From an uncultured Pseudodesulfovibrio sp. (lineage in GTDB: Bacteria > Desulfobacterota > Desulfovibrionia > Desulfovibrionales > Desulfovibrionaceae): a stretch of DNA of 64,000 nt. A program made the position numbers and the translations under genes. This document shows positions 45,364-53,532 of the stretch, piece after piece. Location of the stretch: contig NZ_OY776488.1 of assembly GCF_963675635.1 (NCBI RefSeq), forward strand, positions 2,190,001 to 2,254,000, written 5' to 3'. Numbering within the stretch: position 1 is the stretch's first letter; each line of letters opens with the position of its first letter. Under the pieces are notes generated by a model, which was not told the DNA's origin, ran no database searches, and worked only from the letters and a program-made list of their open reading frames with translations.

Positions 45364-45933
45364 ATGGCTGAAGACCAAGATAAACTTGCACAGGAATGGG
45401 CAGACGCCCTGCTGGACGGCGACGGTGATACATCGTCCAATTCTGATGACCCGCTTGCCGGATTGGAGAACATCACCGACCCATCAGACGCAGGCAGTGC
45501 CGATGTCAGACAGGACGACGATGCCCTGGCTGACGAATGGGCAGCAGCTCTGGCCGAAACCGAGCAGGCAGAAGTCAAACACGAAAAAGAGCAGGCGTTC
45601 CTTTCGACCCAGACCCATGACTATGAACTCCCTGACATGGGGCCGGACGCCAAGGCCGGTAGTTCTTCGGGCAAGCGAGACCTGGACTTCATCCTGGACA
45701 TCCCACTGGATGTTTCCGCCGAACTCGGCCGTACGAAACTGCTCATAAACGAGCTGCTTCAGTTGGGACAGGGATCCGTCGTCGAATTAAACAAACTGGC
45801 TGGTGAGCCCCTTGAAATCTATGTCAACGGCAAGCTGGTCGCACGCGGCGAGGCCGTTGTCATCAACGAAAAATTTGGCATCCGCCTGACGGATATCATC
45901 AGCCCCATCGAACGAGTGAAACAACTTGGCTAG
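45364..45933 (+). CDS. fliN: Flagellar motor switch protein FliN
   Basis: 189 residues from the ATG at 45364, with GAGG nine bases upstream. The C-terminal ~85 residues are the SpoA/FliN domain: DVSAELGRTKLLINELLQLGQGSVVELNKLAGEPLEIYVNGKLVARGEAVV and IRLTDI. The N-terminal ~105 residues are acidic, with repeated Asp/Glu and DEWA-type motifs, and are longer than in enteric FliN (137 in total). No fliM is present upstream in this operon. Confidence 0.94.
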   Translation: MAEDQDKLAQEWADALLDGDGDTSSNSDDPLAGLENITDPSDAGSADVRQDDDALADEWAAALAETEQAEVKHEKEQAFLSTQTHDYELPDMGPDAKAGSSSGKRDLDFILDIPLDVSAELGRTKLLINELLQLGQGSVVELNKLAGEPLEIYVNGKLVARGEAVVINEKFGIRLTDIISPIERVKQLG

Positions 45934-46312
45934 CACGACCGTCACAGAAACAGTGGCAACCCCCATGCAACTTCCAGCAGTGGACTCCGGGACAACTATC
46001 CTGAGCACTGCGGGATACCTGTTTCTTCTGCTCGGCGTCATTTTTCTGGCATATTATCTGCTCAAACGATTCGGTGTTCCCGCTGCCTTCATGTCCGGGC
46101 AGAACGGACCGCGCCTGATCAGTAGGCTCATGCTCGGCAATCGTCATTCTGTAGCTGTTGTCCGGTATCGTGATAAGGATCTGCTGCTCGGAGTGACAGA
46201 TAACGGCATCTCACTGCTCAGTGAAGATGAGGCGGACGAATCACACGATCCAGTCACCCCGACCAAGAGTTTTGCCTCATTCCTGAAAAGGAGCACAGAC
46301 AATGAGGAGTAA
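45926..46312 (+). CDS. fliO: Flagellar protein FliO
   Basis: 128 residues, starting at a TTG that overlaps the fliN stop by 8 bases; the ATG at 45965 is the alternative. One membrane helix (LSTAGYLFLLLGVIFLAYYLL) is followed by the FliO domain with GNRHSVAVVRYRDKDLLLGVTDNGISLL. FliO helps assemble the FliP ring of the export gate. It overlaps fliP by 11 bases. Confidence 0.87.
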   Translation: MASTTVTETVATPMQLPAVDSGTTILSTAGYLFLLLGVIFLAYYLLKRFGVPAAFMSGQNGPRLISRLMLGNRHSVAVVRYRDKDLLLGVTDNGISLLSEDEADESHDPVTPTKSFASFLKRSTDNEE

Positions 46313-47069
46313 CAGGGGCCGGATAACGGCATTCATCCTGATCGCCCTTGCAGGCGTCCTCCTCCCGGCCCTGGCGTTCGGCCAGGCCCCGACCATTCCA
46401 AAACTCACCATGGAACTGGCCGCAGGGCAGGCAGATCCGCAGGAAATATCCACCCTGCTTGAGATCCTGTTCCTGCTCACCATCCTTTCCATGGCTCCGG
46501 CGATCATGCTGACCATGACGTCGTTCACCCGGATCATCATTGTCTTTCACTTCATTCGTCAGGCCATGGGTACGCAGCAAATGCCGCCCAACCAGGTTTT
46601 GGCAGGTCTGGCCATCTTCATGACATTGGTCATCATGATGCCCGTGGGTAAGGCTATCAACGACACCGCGCTCCAACCCTACATGAGTGAACAGATCAAT
46701 TTCGAAGAAGCCCTGAACCGGGCGCAGGTTCCCATTCGCGAGTTCATGTTCAAGCACACCCGTGAAAAAGACCTGTCCATATTTTATTCGATCACCAAGG
46801 AAGACCGTCCCAAGACCAAAGAGGACGTGAACACCCTGATGTTGATCGCCGCCTACACCATTTCTGAACTCAAAACCGGATTTACCATAGGATTTCTCAT
46901 CTACATCCCGTTCCTGATCCTGGACATGGTAGTCGCTTCCATTCTGCTCGCCATGGGTATGATGATGCTCCCGCCGGTTATGATATCGCTACCGTTCAAG
47001 ATACTGCTGTTTATTCTTATCGACGGCTGGAACCTGCTCGTGGGGTCTCTGGTAAACACGTTCCAGTGA
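46302..47069 (+). CDS. fliP: Flagellar export gate protein FliP
   Basis: 255 residues. A signal peptide (ITAFILIALAGVLLPALAFG) is cleaved as in other FliP. The FliP signatures are TSFTRIIIVFHFIRQAMGTQQMPPNQVL and, near the C-terminus, LIYIPFLILDMVVASILLAMGMMMLPPVMISLPFKILLFIL. FliP forms a ring with FliQ and FliR in the type III export gate. FliR and the FlhBA proteins are not in this window. Confidence 0.96.
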   Translation: MRSNRGRITAFILIALAGVLLPALAFGQAPTIPKLTMELAAGQADPQEISTLLEILFLLTILSMAPAIMLTMTSFTRIIIVFHFIRQAMGTQQMPPNQVLAGLAIFMTLVIMMPVGKAINDTALQPYMSEQINFEEALNRAQVPIREFMFKHTREKDLSIFYSITKEDRPKTKEDVNTLMLIAAYTISELKTGFTIGFLIYIPFLILDMVVASILLAMGMMMLPPVMISLPFKILLFILIDGWNLLVGSLVNTFQ

Positions 47070-47106
47070 CGGGACACAAAAGCCTTCCCAGGGAGTAGTG
47101 CGTCAA

Positions 47107-47376
47107 ATGACTCCGGAATTCGTGGTCGGCTTTGCCCGACAGGCCATTGAGATGACCCTGATTATCTCCCTTCCCATGCTGGGCATCGGCATGATTGTCG
47201 GCATTTTCATCTCCATCATCCAGGCAGCAACACAGATTCAGGAGATGACCCTGACCATGGTCCCGAAAATTGTCGCTATTTTTCTGGCCCTGCTTATCGC
47301 CTTCCCATGGATCATGGATAAAATGATGTCCTATACGACGAATCTTTTTCTGAACCTGCCGAACTACATCAAATAA
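47107..47376 (+). CDS. fliQ: Flagellar export gate protein FliQ
   Basis: 89 residues from the ATG at 47107, the standard FliQ length; the GTG at 47098 lies too close to GGGAG. Two membrane helices: FVVGFARQAIEMTLIISLPMLGIGMIVG, and MTLTMVPKIVAIFLALLIAFPWIM with the LxxVPK signature. It is the last gene of the sigma-28 linked run. fliR does not follow; the next gene is unrelated, so the operon is split relative to many bacteria. Confidence 0.95.
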   Translation: MTPEFVVGFARQAIEMTLIISLPMLGIGMIVGIFISIIQAATQIQEMTLTMVPKIVAIFLALLIAFPWIMDKMMSYTTNLFLNLPNYIK

Positions 47377-47514
47377 AATTCCGTTTTTCCGACGTTTTTC
47401 CATGCCGTGTTTTTCTTGCCCAGAAGTCGAGGAAAATCTGTTAGAACTTGCCAAAATATTCCCACCGAGGTACTGTGACAACCTAATATCAGAGACCTCT
47501 TACACGGTGAATAG

Positions 47515-49155
47515 ATGATGAGACATCGGCATTTCCCATGGCTTCCGACCTTCGTTCTCCCGCTCTTGATACTGTGTGCTGCTTTCGTGCAGCCCGTCGC
47601 CGCATACCCTCTCTTCAGATCGATAGACATCCAGATCCCGCACGACCTGACTCTCAAGGCGTGGATTGATTCTTTCACGCCAGTACAGTCGCCCAAACCT
47701 GTTCTCATGTTGGAACCCATCGACGGGGCACTTGTTCCAGCTAATGCGGCTTCACCCATTATTCGCTGGAAGGACCCGGCAAACACTGTATGGCTCATCA
47801 CGGTATCGGTAGACGGAAACCCGGTATGCCGCGGTATCATGGACGCCACAGACTGGATACCCAGTCAGCTCCTTTGGGAAAGGATACGCTCTTTGGCGGG
47901 CACCACACCTATCAGCGTAACGGTTTTTGGCGTCAGCGAATCCGGTTCACTGTCCACCAAAGGTCAGACGTCATTTTCGGTGTCAGATGACCCGGTCGGC
48001 ACGCACATCGGATTCCTACGAAAACGGTTGCCATTCAGAAAAGCCAAGGACAATCCGCACGACAGCCAGATGGCTGTGGGCGATCTCACCTCCTCTGGCA
48101 AACCGCGAATCGTACTACAGGACCAACCCATCTGCTTCAACTGCCACGCCTATTCACCTGACGGAAAATCCTACGGAATGGACATGGATTACAAAGGAGA
48201 CAAGGGCGGATACGCTCTAATGGACATCTCGAAAAAAGTCTCCATCACCGACAACGACGTCATTTCCTGGAATGATTACAAAGCGCCCGGCCCCTCAAAA
48301 TACAGCATGGGACTGTTCACCACATTTTCACCAGATGGTCGCTATGCCGCCTCGACCGTTGGCGAATCATCAGCGTTCATCATGCTTGATGATCTGCACT
48401 TTTCACAGATGTTCTATCCAGCCACGGGTCAGATTGCATATTATGACCGCACCACTGGGAAAGTGCTGCCCCTGAAGGGGGCTGACACTCTTGAAGCAAT
48501 CCAGACAAACCCTGCGTTCTCTGCTGACGGCAAGCGGGTGACGTTTGCCAGAGCCATGGTCAAACCAGATCTGATAGCCGACATCGAAACCGGCAAGCTT
48601 CGTAAGGAAGACCCCGGTCAATCCATTCTGGATGCCAATGAAAAATACCCCATGCAATTCGATCTGTACTCCGTGCCTTTCAACGATGGCTTGGGCGGGA
48701 CAGCCGTCCCAGTTGACGGAGCTTCCGCCAATGGCATGAGCAACTTCTTTCCCAGATATTCCCCAGACGGAAAGTGGCTTGTCTTCACCCAATGCAAAAC
48801 AGGTCTGGTACTCCAGCCCGACAGCCGACTGGTCATCATTCCCGCCGAGGGAGGAACTCCCCGCATACTCAAGGCCAATACCGACCTGATGAATTCCTGG
48901 CATAGCTGGTCTTCCAATTCCCGTTGGCTTGCTTTTTCATCAAAAGGCAATTCGCCCTTTACGGAAATCTACCTCACACACATTGATGAAAACGGAGAAT
49001 CCAGCCCGCCCCTGCGGCTGTTTCGCTTCAGCCACACGGAACTGGCTGCCATGGTCCCGGAATTCATACCAAACAACAGCATTATACAAAGGACCATGGT
49101 CCTTGCCGACCCGGAAGGAGCGCAGGGTGAGTCCATGGCTACAGACGGCAGATAA
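47515..49155 (+). CDS. Secreted TolB-like beta-propeller with a single heme c motif
   Basis: 546 residues. A signal peptide (LPLLILCAAFVQPVAA) leads to an N-terminal ~150-residue beta domain, then a TolB/PD40-type propeller: FSPDGRYAAST, FSADGKRVTFA, YSPDGKWLVFT and SSNSRWLAFS mark four blades. Between them sits CFNCH (Cys207, Cys210, His211), the c-type heme motif, in the context CFNCHAYSPDGK. So a monoheme attachment inside a propeller blade is likely. The role is unknown; a periplasmic electron-transfer or sensory protein is possible. It starts the unusual secreted-protein block. Confidence 0.78.
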   Translation: MMRHRHFPWLPTFVLPLLILCAAFVQPVAAYPLFRSIDIQIPHDLTLKAWIDSFTPVQSPKPVLMLEPIDGALVPANAASPIIRWKDPANTVWLITVSVDGNPVCRGIMDATDWIPSQLLWERIRSLAGTTPISVTVFGVSESGSLSTKGQTSFSVSDDPVGTHIGFLRKRLPFRKAKDNPHDSQMAVGDLTSSGKPRIVLQDQPICFNCHAYSPDGKSYGMDMDYKGDKGGYALMDISKKVSITDNDVISWNDYKAPGPSKYSMGLFTTFSPDGRYAASTVGESSAFIMLDDLHFSQMFYPATGQIAYYDRTTGKVLPLKGADTLEAIQTNPAFSADGKRVTFARAMVKPDLIADIETGKLRKEDPGQSILDANEKYPMQFDLYSVPFNDGLGGTAVPVDGASANGMSNFFPRYSPDGKWLVFTQCKTGLVLQPDSRLVIIPAEGGTPRILKANTDLMNSWHSWSSNSRWLAFSSKGNSPFTEIYLTHIDENGESSPPLRLFRFSHTELAAMVPEFIPNNSIIQRTMVLADPEGAQGESMATDGR

Positions 49156-49179
49156 CTTTTAACTACTTGGGAGATAATC

Positions 49180-50013
49180 ATGTTGAAAACGACACGAGGT
49201 ATGCACGGGTTCGTGGCATCACTGCTCGCACTCACACTGCTCCTTGCCCCGGCCATGGCTTTGGCCTACGGCGGAGGAGGCGATATCGGAGGCCCTCCGA
49301 AGGATGTCAAAATCGACCCATGGAAGCCCAGTGAACTGGTGTCCATTTTCGGCAGTCTCAACCCGTCACAGCAGGATACCCTGATTACGGCCTTCACCGG
49401 GTCGACAATCAACAAGCGCGATCTGCTGACAATACGTCAGATATTTCTGGAACAGAATTCCGCCGCAGCCAACAACGAAGCAGCCATGCTGGACGCATGC
49501 GTCAAAACCCTTGAGGTTCTCGACAAGCTTGGTGAATACACTCAGGAAGGACTGTCCTTTGTCCCCGGCGTTGGCTGGGTGACCGCAGCGGCCCTCGGCG
49601 CAGCCCGTGGCGGCGCCAATGCCTACCGTGACGGCAAAACCCCCGGAGAGGTCGTTCAAGGCATCGTCATAGGCGGAGGCGCTTCCGGACTGGTCGGCAA
49701 ATTTTCGCCCATGAACGCAGATGCGGCTTTTACCACTGCCCGCGCGGGTATCAATCTTGCCCGCAACGCCATCACCAAGAAAGTCCGTGAACGTGCCACA
49801 GTTGTCGCGACCAAGGCCATAGCCCGCTACGGTGCGAAAAAAGGTGTTGATTACGCAGCAGAAAAGGGCATCGGGAAAGCTATGGAACAGGCCGCCAGCA
49901 TTCTGGGCGCGGAAAACCGCGCAGCGGTCCCGGACTTCTCGCCTGACCCGACGTTCGACCCCATGTCCTCTGCTCCGGCCAGCTCCATTGCTGGCGGAAC
50001 CCCGCAGATTTAA
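49180..50013 (+). CDS. Secreted glycine-rich protein A
   Basis: 277 residues. A signal peptide (ASLLALTLLLAPAMALA) is followed by YGGGGDIGGPPKDV, a helical middle (about 45-130), a Gly/Ala-rich hydrophobic stretch (SFVPGVGWVTAAALGAARGG, GIVIGGGASGLVG) that recalls toxin- or glycine-zipper-like segments, and a Lys-rich amphipathic region (VRERATVVATKAIARYGAKKG). It is not recognised. It starts 24 bases after the propeller gene and 39 bases before the B lipoprotein gene. Confidence 0.7.
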   Translation: MLKTTRGMHGFVASLLALTLLLAPAMALAYGGGGDIGGPPKDVKIDPWKPSELVSIFGSLNPSQQDTLITAFTGSTINKRDLLTIRQIFLEQNSAAANNEAAMLDACVKTLEVLDKLGEYTQEGLSFVPGVGWVTAAALGAARGGANAYRDGKTPGEVVQGIVIGGGASGLVGKFSPMNADAAFTTARAGINLARNAITKKVRERATVVATKAIARYGAKKGVDYAAEKGIGKAMEQAASILGAENRAAVPDFSPDPTFDPMSSAPASSIAGGTPQI

Positions 50014-50052
50014 CGCTTGCACCGCGAGTCCAAAAACAAGGTAATAACTCTT

Positions 50053-51384
50053 ATGCGCAAATATACCGTTCTCATACTTCTGGTATTGTTCAGCCTTGCC
50101 CTGACCGCCTGCAAAATGGAAGGTCTAGGTTCGACACCCCCACCACCTCCGCCTAAAAAGGTGCAGACGCCCGAGGTCATTCCCGTCAAACAGGAACAGG
50201 CTCCCGATGACATCAAACTGGTCACCTCAGCCTTGATCGAACGCCTCCGCGGCGGCAAGGTCGCGGTTGAAAATGTTACTTTCGATCCAGCAGGACGCCA
50301 TGCCGTGGGCGAAAAGGCTTTTGACTACGAAGGATTCGATGTCCAGAATGTGGCTGTAACCGGCTACGAAACCACGGTTCTGAATCAGGGAGAAGTCCTG
50401 GTCACACTTGAAGGCGTGTTCCTGTTCAAGGACGTCATCAACCGACGTGCAGGTGTTTACTACGCTGCACAGTATGTGGTCACACAAAGAGCCGTGAACA
50501 TTACCAAATCGGTGGTGCTCGGCATCCCCCCGGACTTCCCGAGAGTTGAAACATTCTTCGTGTCAGAGACAAAATTCAAGGCCGTAGCCTCGTCCCTGAC
50601 CAGCTACATGGACTACTATCTGTTTGCCATCGAAAACGCTGAACCCATGACATACGGTGAAGACGGTTCCAAGACGGGTACCAAAACCAAATACTTCATC
50701 ATGACCTTCTGCAAGGACCGATTGTTCCAGGAGTCCTCACTGGACATGAAGGTGACAAGCAGAGCATATGGCGCAGGCACCAAACTCGCCGAAGCTATCT
50801 CCATAAACGATTCCGGCTGGCGCATACTCATTGCAGGCGGCGAATTCGCACCAGGCTCTTCCAGGAACAAATTCTACGTGGGTGTCACCTACAAACAAGA
50901 CCCAACGGGCTATCTCCCGGCTGTGGTGATCGGTGAATTCGCCAACGTCAAGGAAGACCGCAACGAAGCACCTCCCGCACCTGTTACCGCAACACCCGCC
51001 ACGGCTCCGGCTCCTGTTGCAGCTCCAGCTCCTGTTGCAGCTCCAGCTCCTGTTGCAGCTCCAGCTCCTGTCGCGGCTCCGGCCCCGGTTGCAGCGCCAG
51101 CGCCCATGGCTGCCCCTGCAGCACCGGCCCCGACAATGCAGACAACACCAACCGACGGCCCATTGGGTGCTGGACAGGCTTTCCTGAACCCAGTCTTTCC
51201 TGAAGACGTCAAGGTCATGCAGGTTCGCCTCAAGGAACTCGGCTATTACAAGGGTTCGATCGACCAGAACTTTGGCCCGCTGACCAAACAGGCTTTGGAC
51301 AACTTCGCCGTAAAATACGGCTTCCCCAAAGGGCAATGGAGCCTTGGGGTCCAGAAAGCTCTGTTTAAGGGAACCGGATTATAG
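50053..51384 (+). CDS. Lipoprotein B with PA-repeat linker and peptidoglycan-binding domain
   Basis: 443 residues from the ATG at 50053. The lipobox LTAC marks a lipoprotein. A beta-rich domain of about 280 residues (TLEGVFLFKDVINRRAGVYYAAQYVV, TKYFIMTFCKDRLFQ) precedes a repetitive APVAAPAPVAAP linker coded by an 18-bp tandem repeat, then a C-terminal PG_binding_1 domain (MQVRLKELGYYKGSIDQNFGPLTKQALDNF). It should tether the outer or inner membrane to the wall. It is a paralogue of 52127-53377. Confidence 0.82.
   Translation: MRKYTVLILLVLFSLALTACKMEGLGSTPPPPPPKKVQTPEVIPVKQEQAPDDIKLVTSALIERLRGGKVAVENVTFDPAGRHAVGEKAFDYEGFDVQNVAVTGYETTVLNQGEVLVTLEGVFLFKDVINRRAGVYYAAQYVVTQRAVNITKSVVLGIPPDFPRVETFFVSETKFKAVASSLTSYMDYYLFAIENAEPMTYGEDGSKTGTKTKYFIMTFCKDRLFQESSLDMKVTSRAYGAGTKLAEAISINDSGWRILIAGGEFAPGSSRNKFYVGVTYKQDPTGYLPAVVIGEFANVKEDRNEAPPAPVTATPATAPAPVAAPAPVAAPAPVAAPAPVAAPAPVAAPAPMAAPAAPAPTMQTTPTDGPLGAGQAFLNPVFPEDVKVMQVRLKELGYYKGSIDQNFGPLTKQALDNFAVKYGFPKGQWSLGVQKALFKGTGL
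51002..51105 (+). repeat. 18-bp tandem repeat coding the PA linker
   Basis: GCTCCAGCTCCTGTTGCA and close variants repeat about five to six times, encoding AP-APVA units. Three central copies are identical; outer copies differ at synonymous sites. Copy number is likely to vary between strains. Confidence 0.85.
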
Positions 51385-51391
51385 ACACAGC

Positions 51392-51428
51392 GCCCTGTAT
51401 CGACCAACAATCGGTACAGGGCTTTTTT
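51392..51428 (+). terminator. Terminator after lipoprotein B
   Basis: GCCCTGTATCGA/TCGGTACAGGGC stem followed by TTTTTT. It divides the block into two transcription units, A-B and A'-B'. Confidence 0.88.
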
Positions 51429-51443
51429 CAACAGGAGTTGTGA

Positions 51444-52115
51444 ATGAAGACACTTCATTCTTTGACGTTGCGGACAGGGGTCACCATGGGGGTTCTGCTC
51501 ATTGCCATCTGCCTGATGACACCATCCCATCTCTCAGCCTCTCCAGATGGAGGCGGATCCTGCCAAGGTGGCGGTGGAGGTAACAGTGGAGACGTTGGAG
51601 GCCCGCAAGGGCAAGGCGGACCGTCCATACCAAGTGACCATGGCATGGAAGGAATGCCCGTCATGGGGGCACCGGGGACCGGTAATCCATGGGACGACCC
51701 GACACAACACAAAACCGGAAGGAAAAAATCCAAAAAGGAACTTTCCTGGGAAGACAAGGTACTCCAAAGCATTGCAGACCGTATCAAAAGCAAACTTGAA
51801 GACTATCTCAAAGAAAAAATATCCATCCCGGTGCCCTTACCGCCTCCTCTTCTTGTCATGAAAGAAACCTATGACGGTATCAAGGGCGGCGTGGAAACCA
51901 CGAAAGAGGTCCTCGATACCATTGAAAAGATACGACAGGAATTCAAAGATCCTTATACAAAGGCTGCTCAAGGAGCCTCAGGCTCAGGAATGACAGGTAT
52001 GGGCCCGGACGGCACGGCCAATGACACACCAGGGGATATGAGTCCCAACAACCCCAGCTTCGGTCAAGGGCTGCCCGGACCGCAGGCTCCCAATGAAGAC
52101 ACCCAACTCTGGTAG
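51444..52115 (+). CDS. Secreted glycine-rich protein A'
   Basis: 223 residues. A signal peptide (MGVLLIAICLMTPSHLSA) is followed by a Gly-rich segment (GGGSCQGGGGGNSGDVGGP), then a helical middle (EDKVLQSIADRIKSKLEDYLKEK) and a Pro/Gly/Asn-rich tail. The post-signal Gly-rich segment GGNSGDVGGP resembles GGGGDIGGP in protein A, but overall similarity is low. The paired position before a peptidoglycan-binding protein is the same. Not recognised. Confidence 0.68.
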   Translation: MKTLHSLTLRTGVTMGVLLIAICLMTPSHLSASPDGGGSCQGGGGGNSGDVGGPQGQGGPSIPSDHGMEGMPVMGAPGTGNPWDDPTQHKTGRKKSKKELSWEDKVLQSIADRIKSKLEDYLKEKISIPVPLPPPLLVMKETYDGIKGGVETTKEVLDTIEKIRQEFKDPYTKAAQGASGSGMTGMGPDGTANDTPGDMSPNNPSFGQGLPGPQAPNEDTQLW

Positions 52116-52126
52116 CGAGGCAATAC

Positions 52127-53377
52127 ATGAACCATCTCAGATTGCTCATCTTCCTTCTGATTATCCTGAGCACAACGTCCTCTGCTCTGGCCCAACAGAA
52201 TACACAATGGCCGCCAGACGCACTGGACGTGTCGTACACCATTGCCGCCAAACTCTCTGGAGAGCGGGGACTGAGCACCATATCGTTCGCCCCCGGCACC
52301 GAGGACTACTTAAACGCCGCAGCCAGTGGCGAATACAACACCTTTACGCGTAGTGCCGTCACCCCTGTTTTTTATGAGAACTACGGCACCGGCAACAATT
52401 ATGCAGCTGAGGTCAGCGGAGCCATCCACTTGTTCGATGAGAACAACAGGCTCGCAACCATGCAGTATCTGGCCCAGTACACGGTAAACAGGAAAAGAAT
52501 ACACATCACCCAATCACTTGCCGCCATGAGCTCACCGGCTGATCTGGCCCTGGAAACCTATATGGTCCCATTGAATCAGTTCAAGTCCAACGTTCCGGCA
52601 GACAAGCGCGGGGACTGGGCGACTGTATACCAATTTGCCAAAGCCAATGGATATAACCCCCAAACGGACGACGACAGAAATCAACTGTATCTGATCATGA
52701 CCTTTGTCATGAACAGACTCCCCGAAGACGCCATATTTGAAGTTGTCGTGAGCAACCGAAAAAAAGCCACTCGAACCTTGGACAATCTTGCCAAGGAACA
52801 GGAGTCTTATCTGAATTACGATGGTTGGCGTGTGCATATGTTTGCTGCCAATGTCAGTCCTACCAGCATGCGTGAACGATTCTTCAACAACTACTTTTAC
52901 ACACCAGGTTCCGGCATGCCCGAGGCTCTCCGCACAAGAACGCATGTTGCCAGATATTCCTCGAAGCCACTGGCAACCGGCCCGAACGCGCCCATACAGG
53001 CCAAAGCCGGAGACCATGCCACCCCGCAAAGCCAAGCAGCGGCACCTGCTCCCATTCGTACAACACAGCCCCAACAGGCATACGCATCACCCCAAAAACC
53101 TGTCCAGAATTATTCCCCTGCGACAACACCACAAACCGGAACCGGCGATGGCCCTTACGGACGCGGCACTGCCTTCCTGAATCCGGTCTTTCCCGAAGAC
53201 GTCAAAGCCATGCAGCTTCGCTTGCGTGACCTTGGCTACTATAAGGGGCAAATCGACCAGAACTGGGGACCAATGACCAGACAGGCGTTGGACAATTTCG
53301 CTGTCAAATACGGCTTCCCCAAAGGTCAATGGAGCCTTGGCCTGCAAAAAGCCCTGTTCAGGGGAACAGGGCTGTAA
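52127..53377 (+). CDS. Secreted protein B' with peptidoglycan-binding domain
   Basis: 416 residues with a cleavable signal peptide (LLIFLLIILSTTSSALAQ), not a lipobox. The beta-rich domain aligns with lipoprotein B: LAQYTVNRKRIHITQS against AAQYVVTQRAVNITKS, LYLIMTFVMNRL against YFIMTFCKDRL. A Pro/Gln/Ala-rich linker leads to a C-terminal PG_binding_1 domain nearly identical to that of B (MQLRLRDLGYYKGQIDQNWGPMTRQALDNF). It starts 11 bases after A'. Confidence 0.82.
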   Translation: MNHLRLLIFLLIILSTTSSALAQQNTQWPPDALDVSYTIAAKLSGERGLSTISFAPGTEDYLNAAASGEYNTFTRSAVTPVFYENYGTGNNYAAEVSGAIHLFDENNRLATMQYLAQYTVNRKRIHITQSLAAMSSPADLALETYMVPLNQFKSNVPADKRGDWATVYQFAKANGYNPQTDDDRNQLYLIMTFVMNRLPEDAIFEVVVSNRKKATRTLDNLAKEQESYLNYDGWRVHMFAANVSPTSMRERFFNNYFYTPGSGMPEALRTRTHVARYSSKPLATGPNAPIQAKAGDHATPQSQAAAPAPIRTTQPQQAYASPQKPVQNYSPATTPQTGTGDGPYGRGTAFLNPVFPEDVKAMQLRLRDLGYYKGQIDQNWGPMTRQALDNFAVKYGFPKGQWSLGLQKALFRGTGL

Positions 53378-53394
53378 TCACGATCACACCACAC

Positions 53395-53440
53395 CGGAAA
53401 TGAAAAAGGTGGCTTTTCATAACCACCTTTTTCATTTCCG
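53395..53440 (+). terminator. Terminator after protein B'
   Basis: CGGAAATGAAAAAGGTGG pairs perfectly with CCACCTTTTTCATTTCCG. Its 18-bp stem closes the A'-B' unit. Confidence 0.92.
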
Positions 53441-53532
53441 AGAGTACACAATGGGTGGTGACAACCGGGGAAAAACACCTTAGATTCATAGAGTGCCAAT
53501 ATCGTGCACAAACAATACAGCATGAGCATTCA

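Noticed and set aside
51002..51105. Possible CRISPR-like array
   Set aside because: Short direct repeats without spacers, inside a coding linker of APVA units.
53341..53377. Hairpin AGCCCTGTTC/GAACAGGGCT in the end of protein B' as a terminator
   Set aside because: It lies inside the coding sequence and has no T-run; the stem at 53395-53440 is the real terminator.
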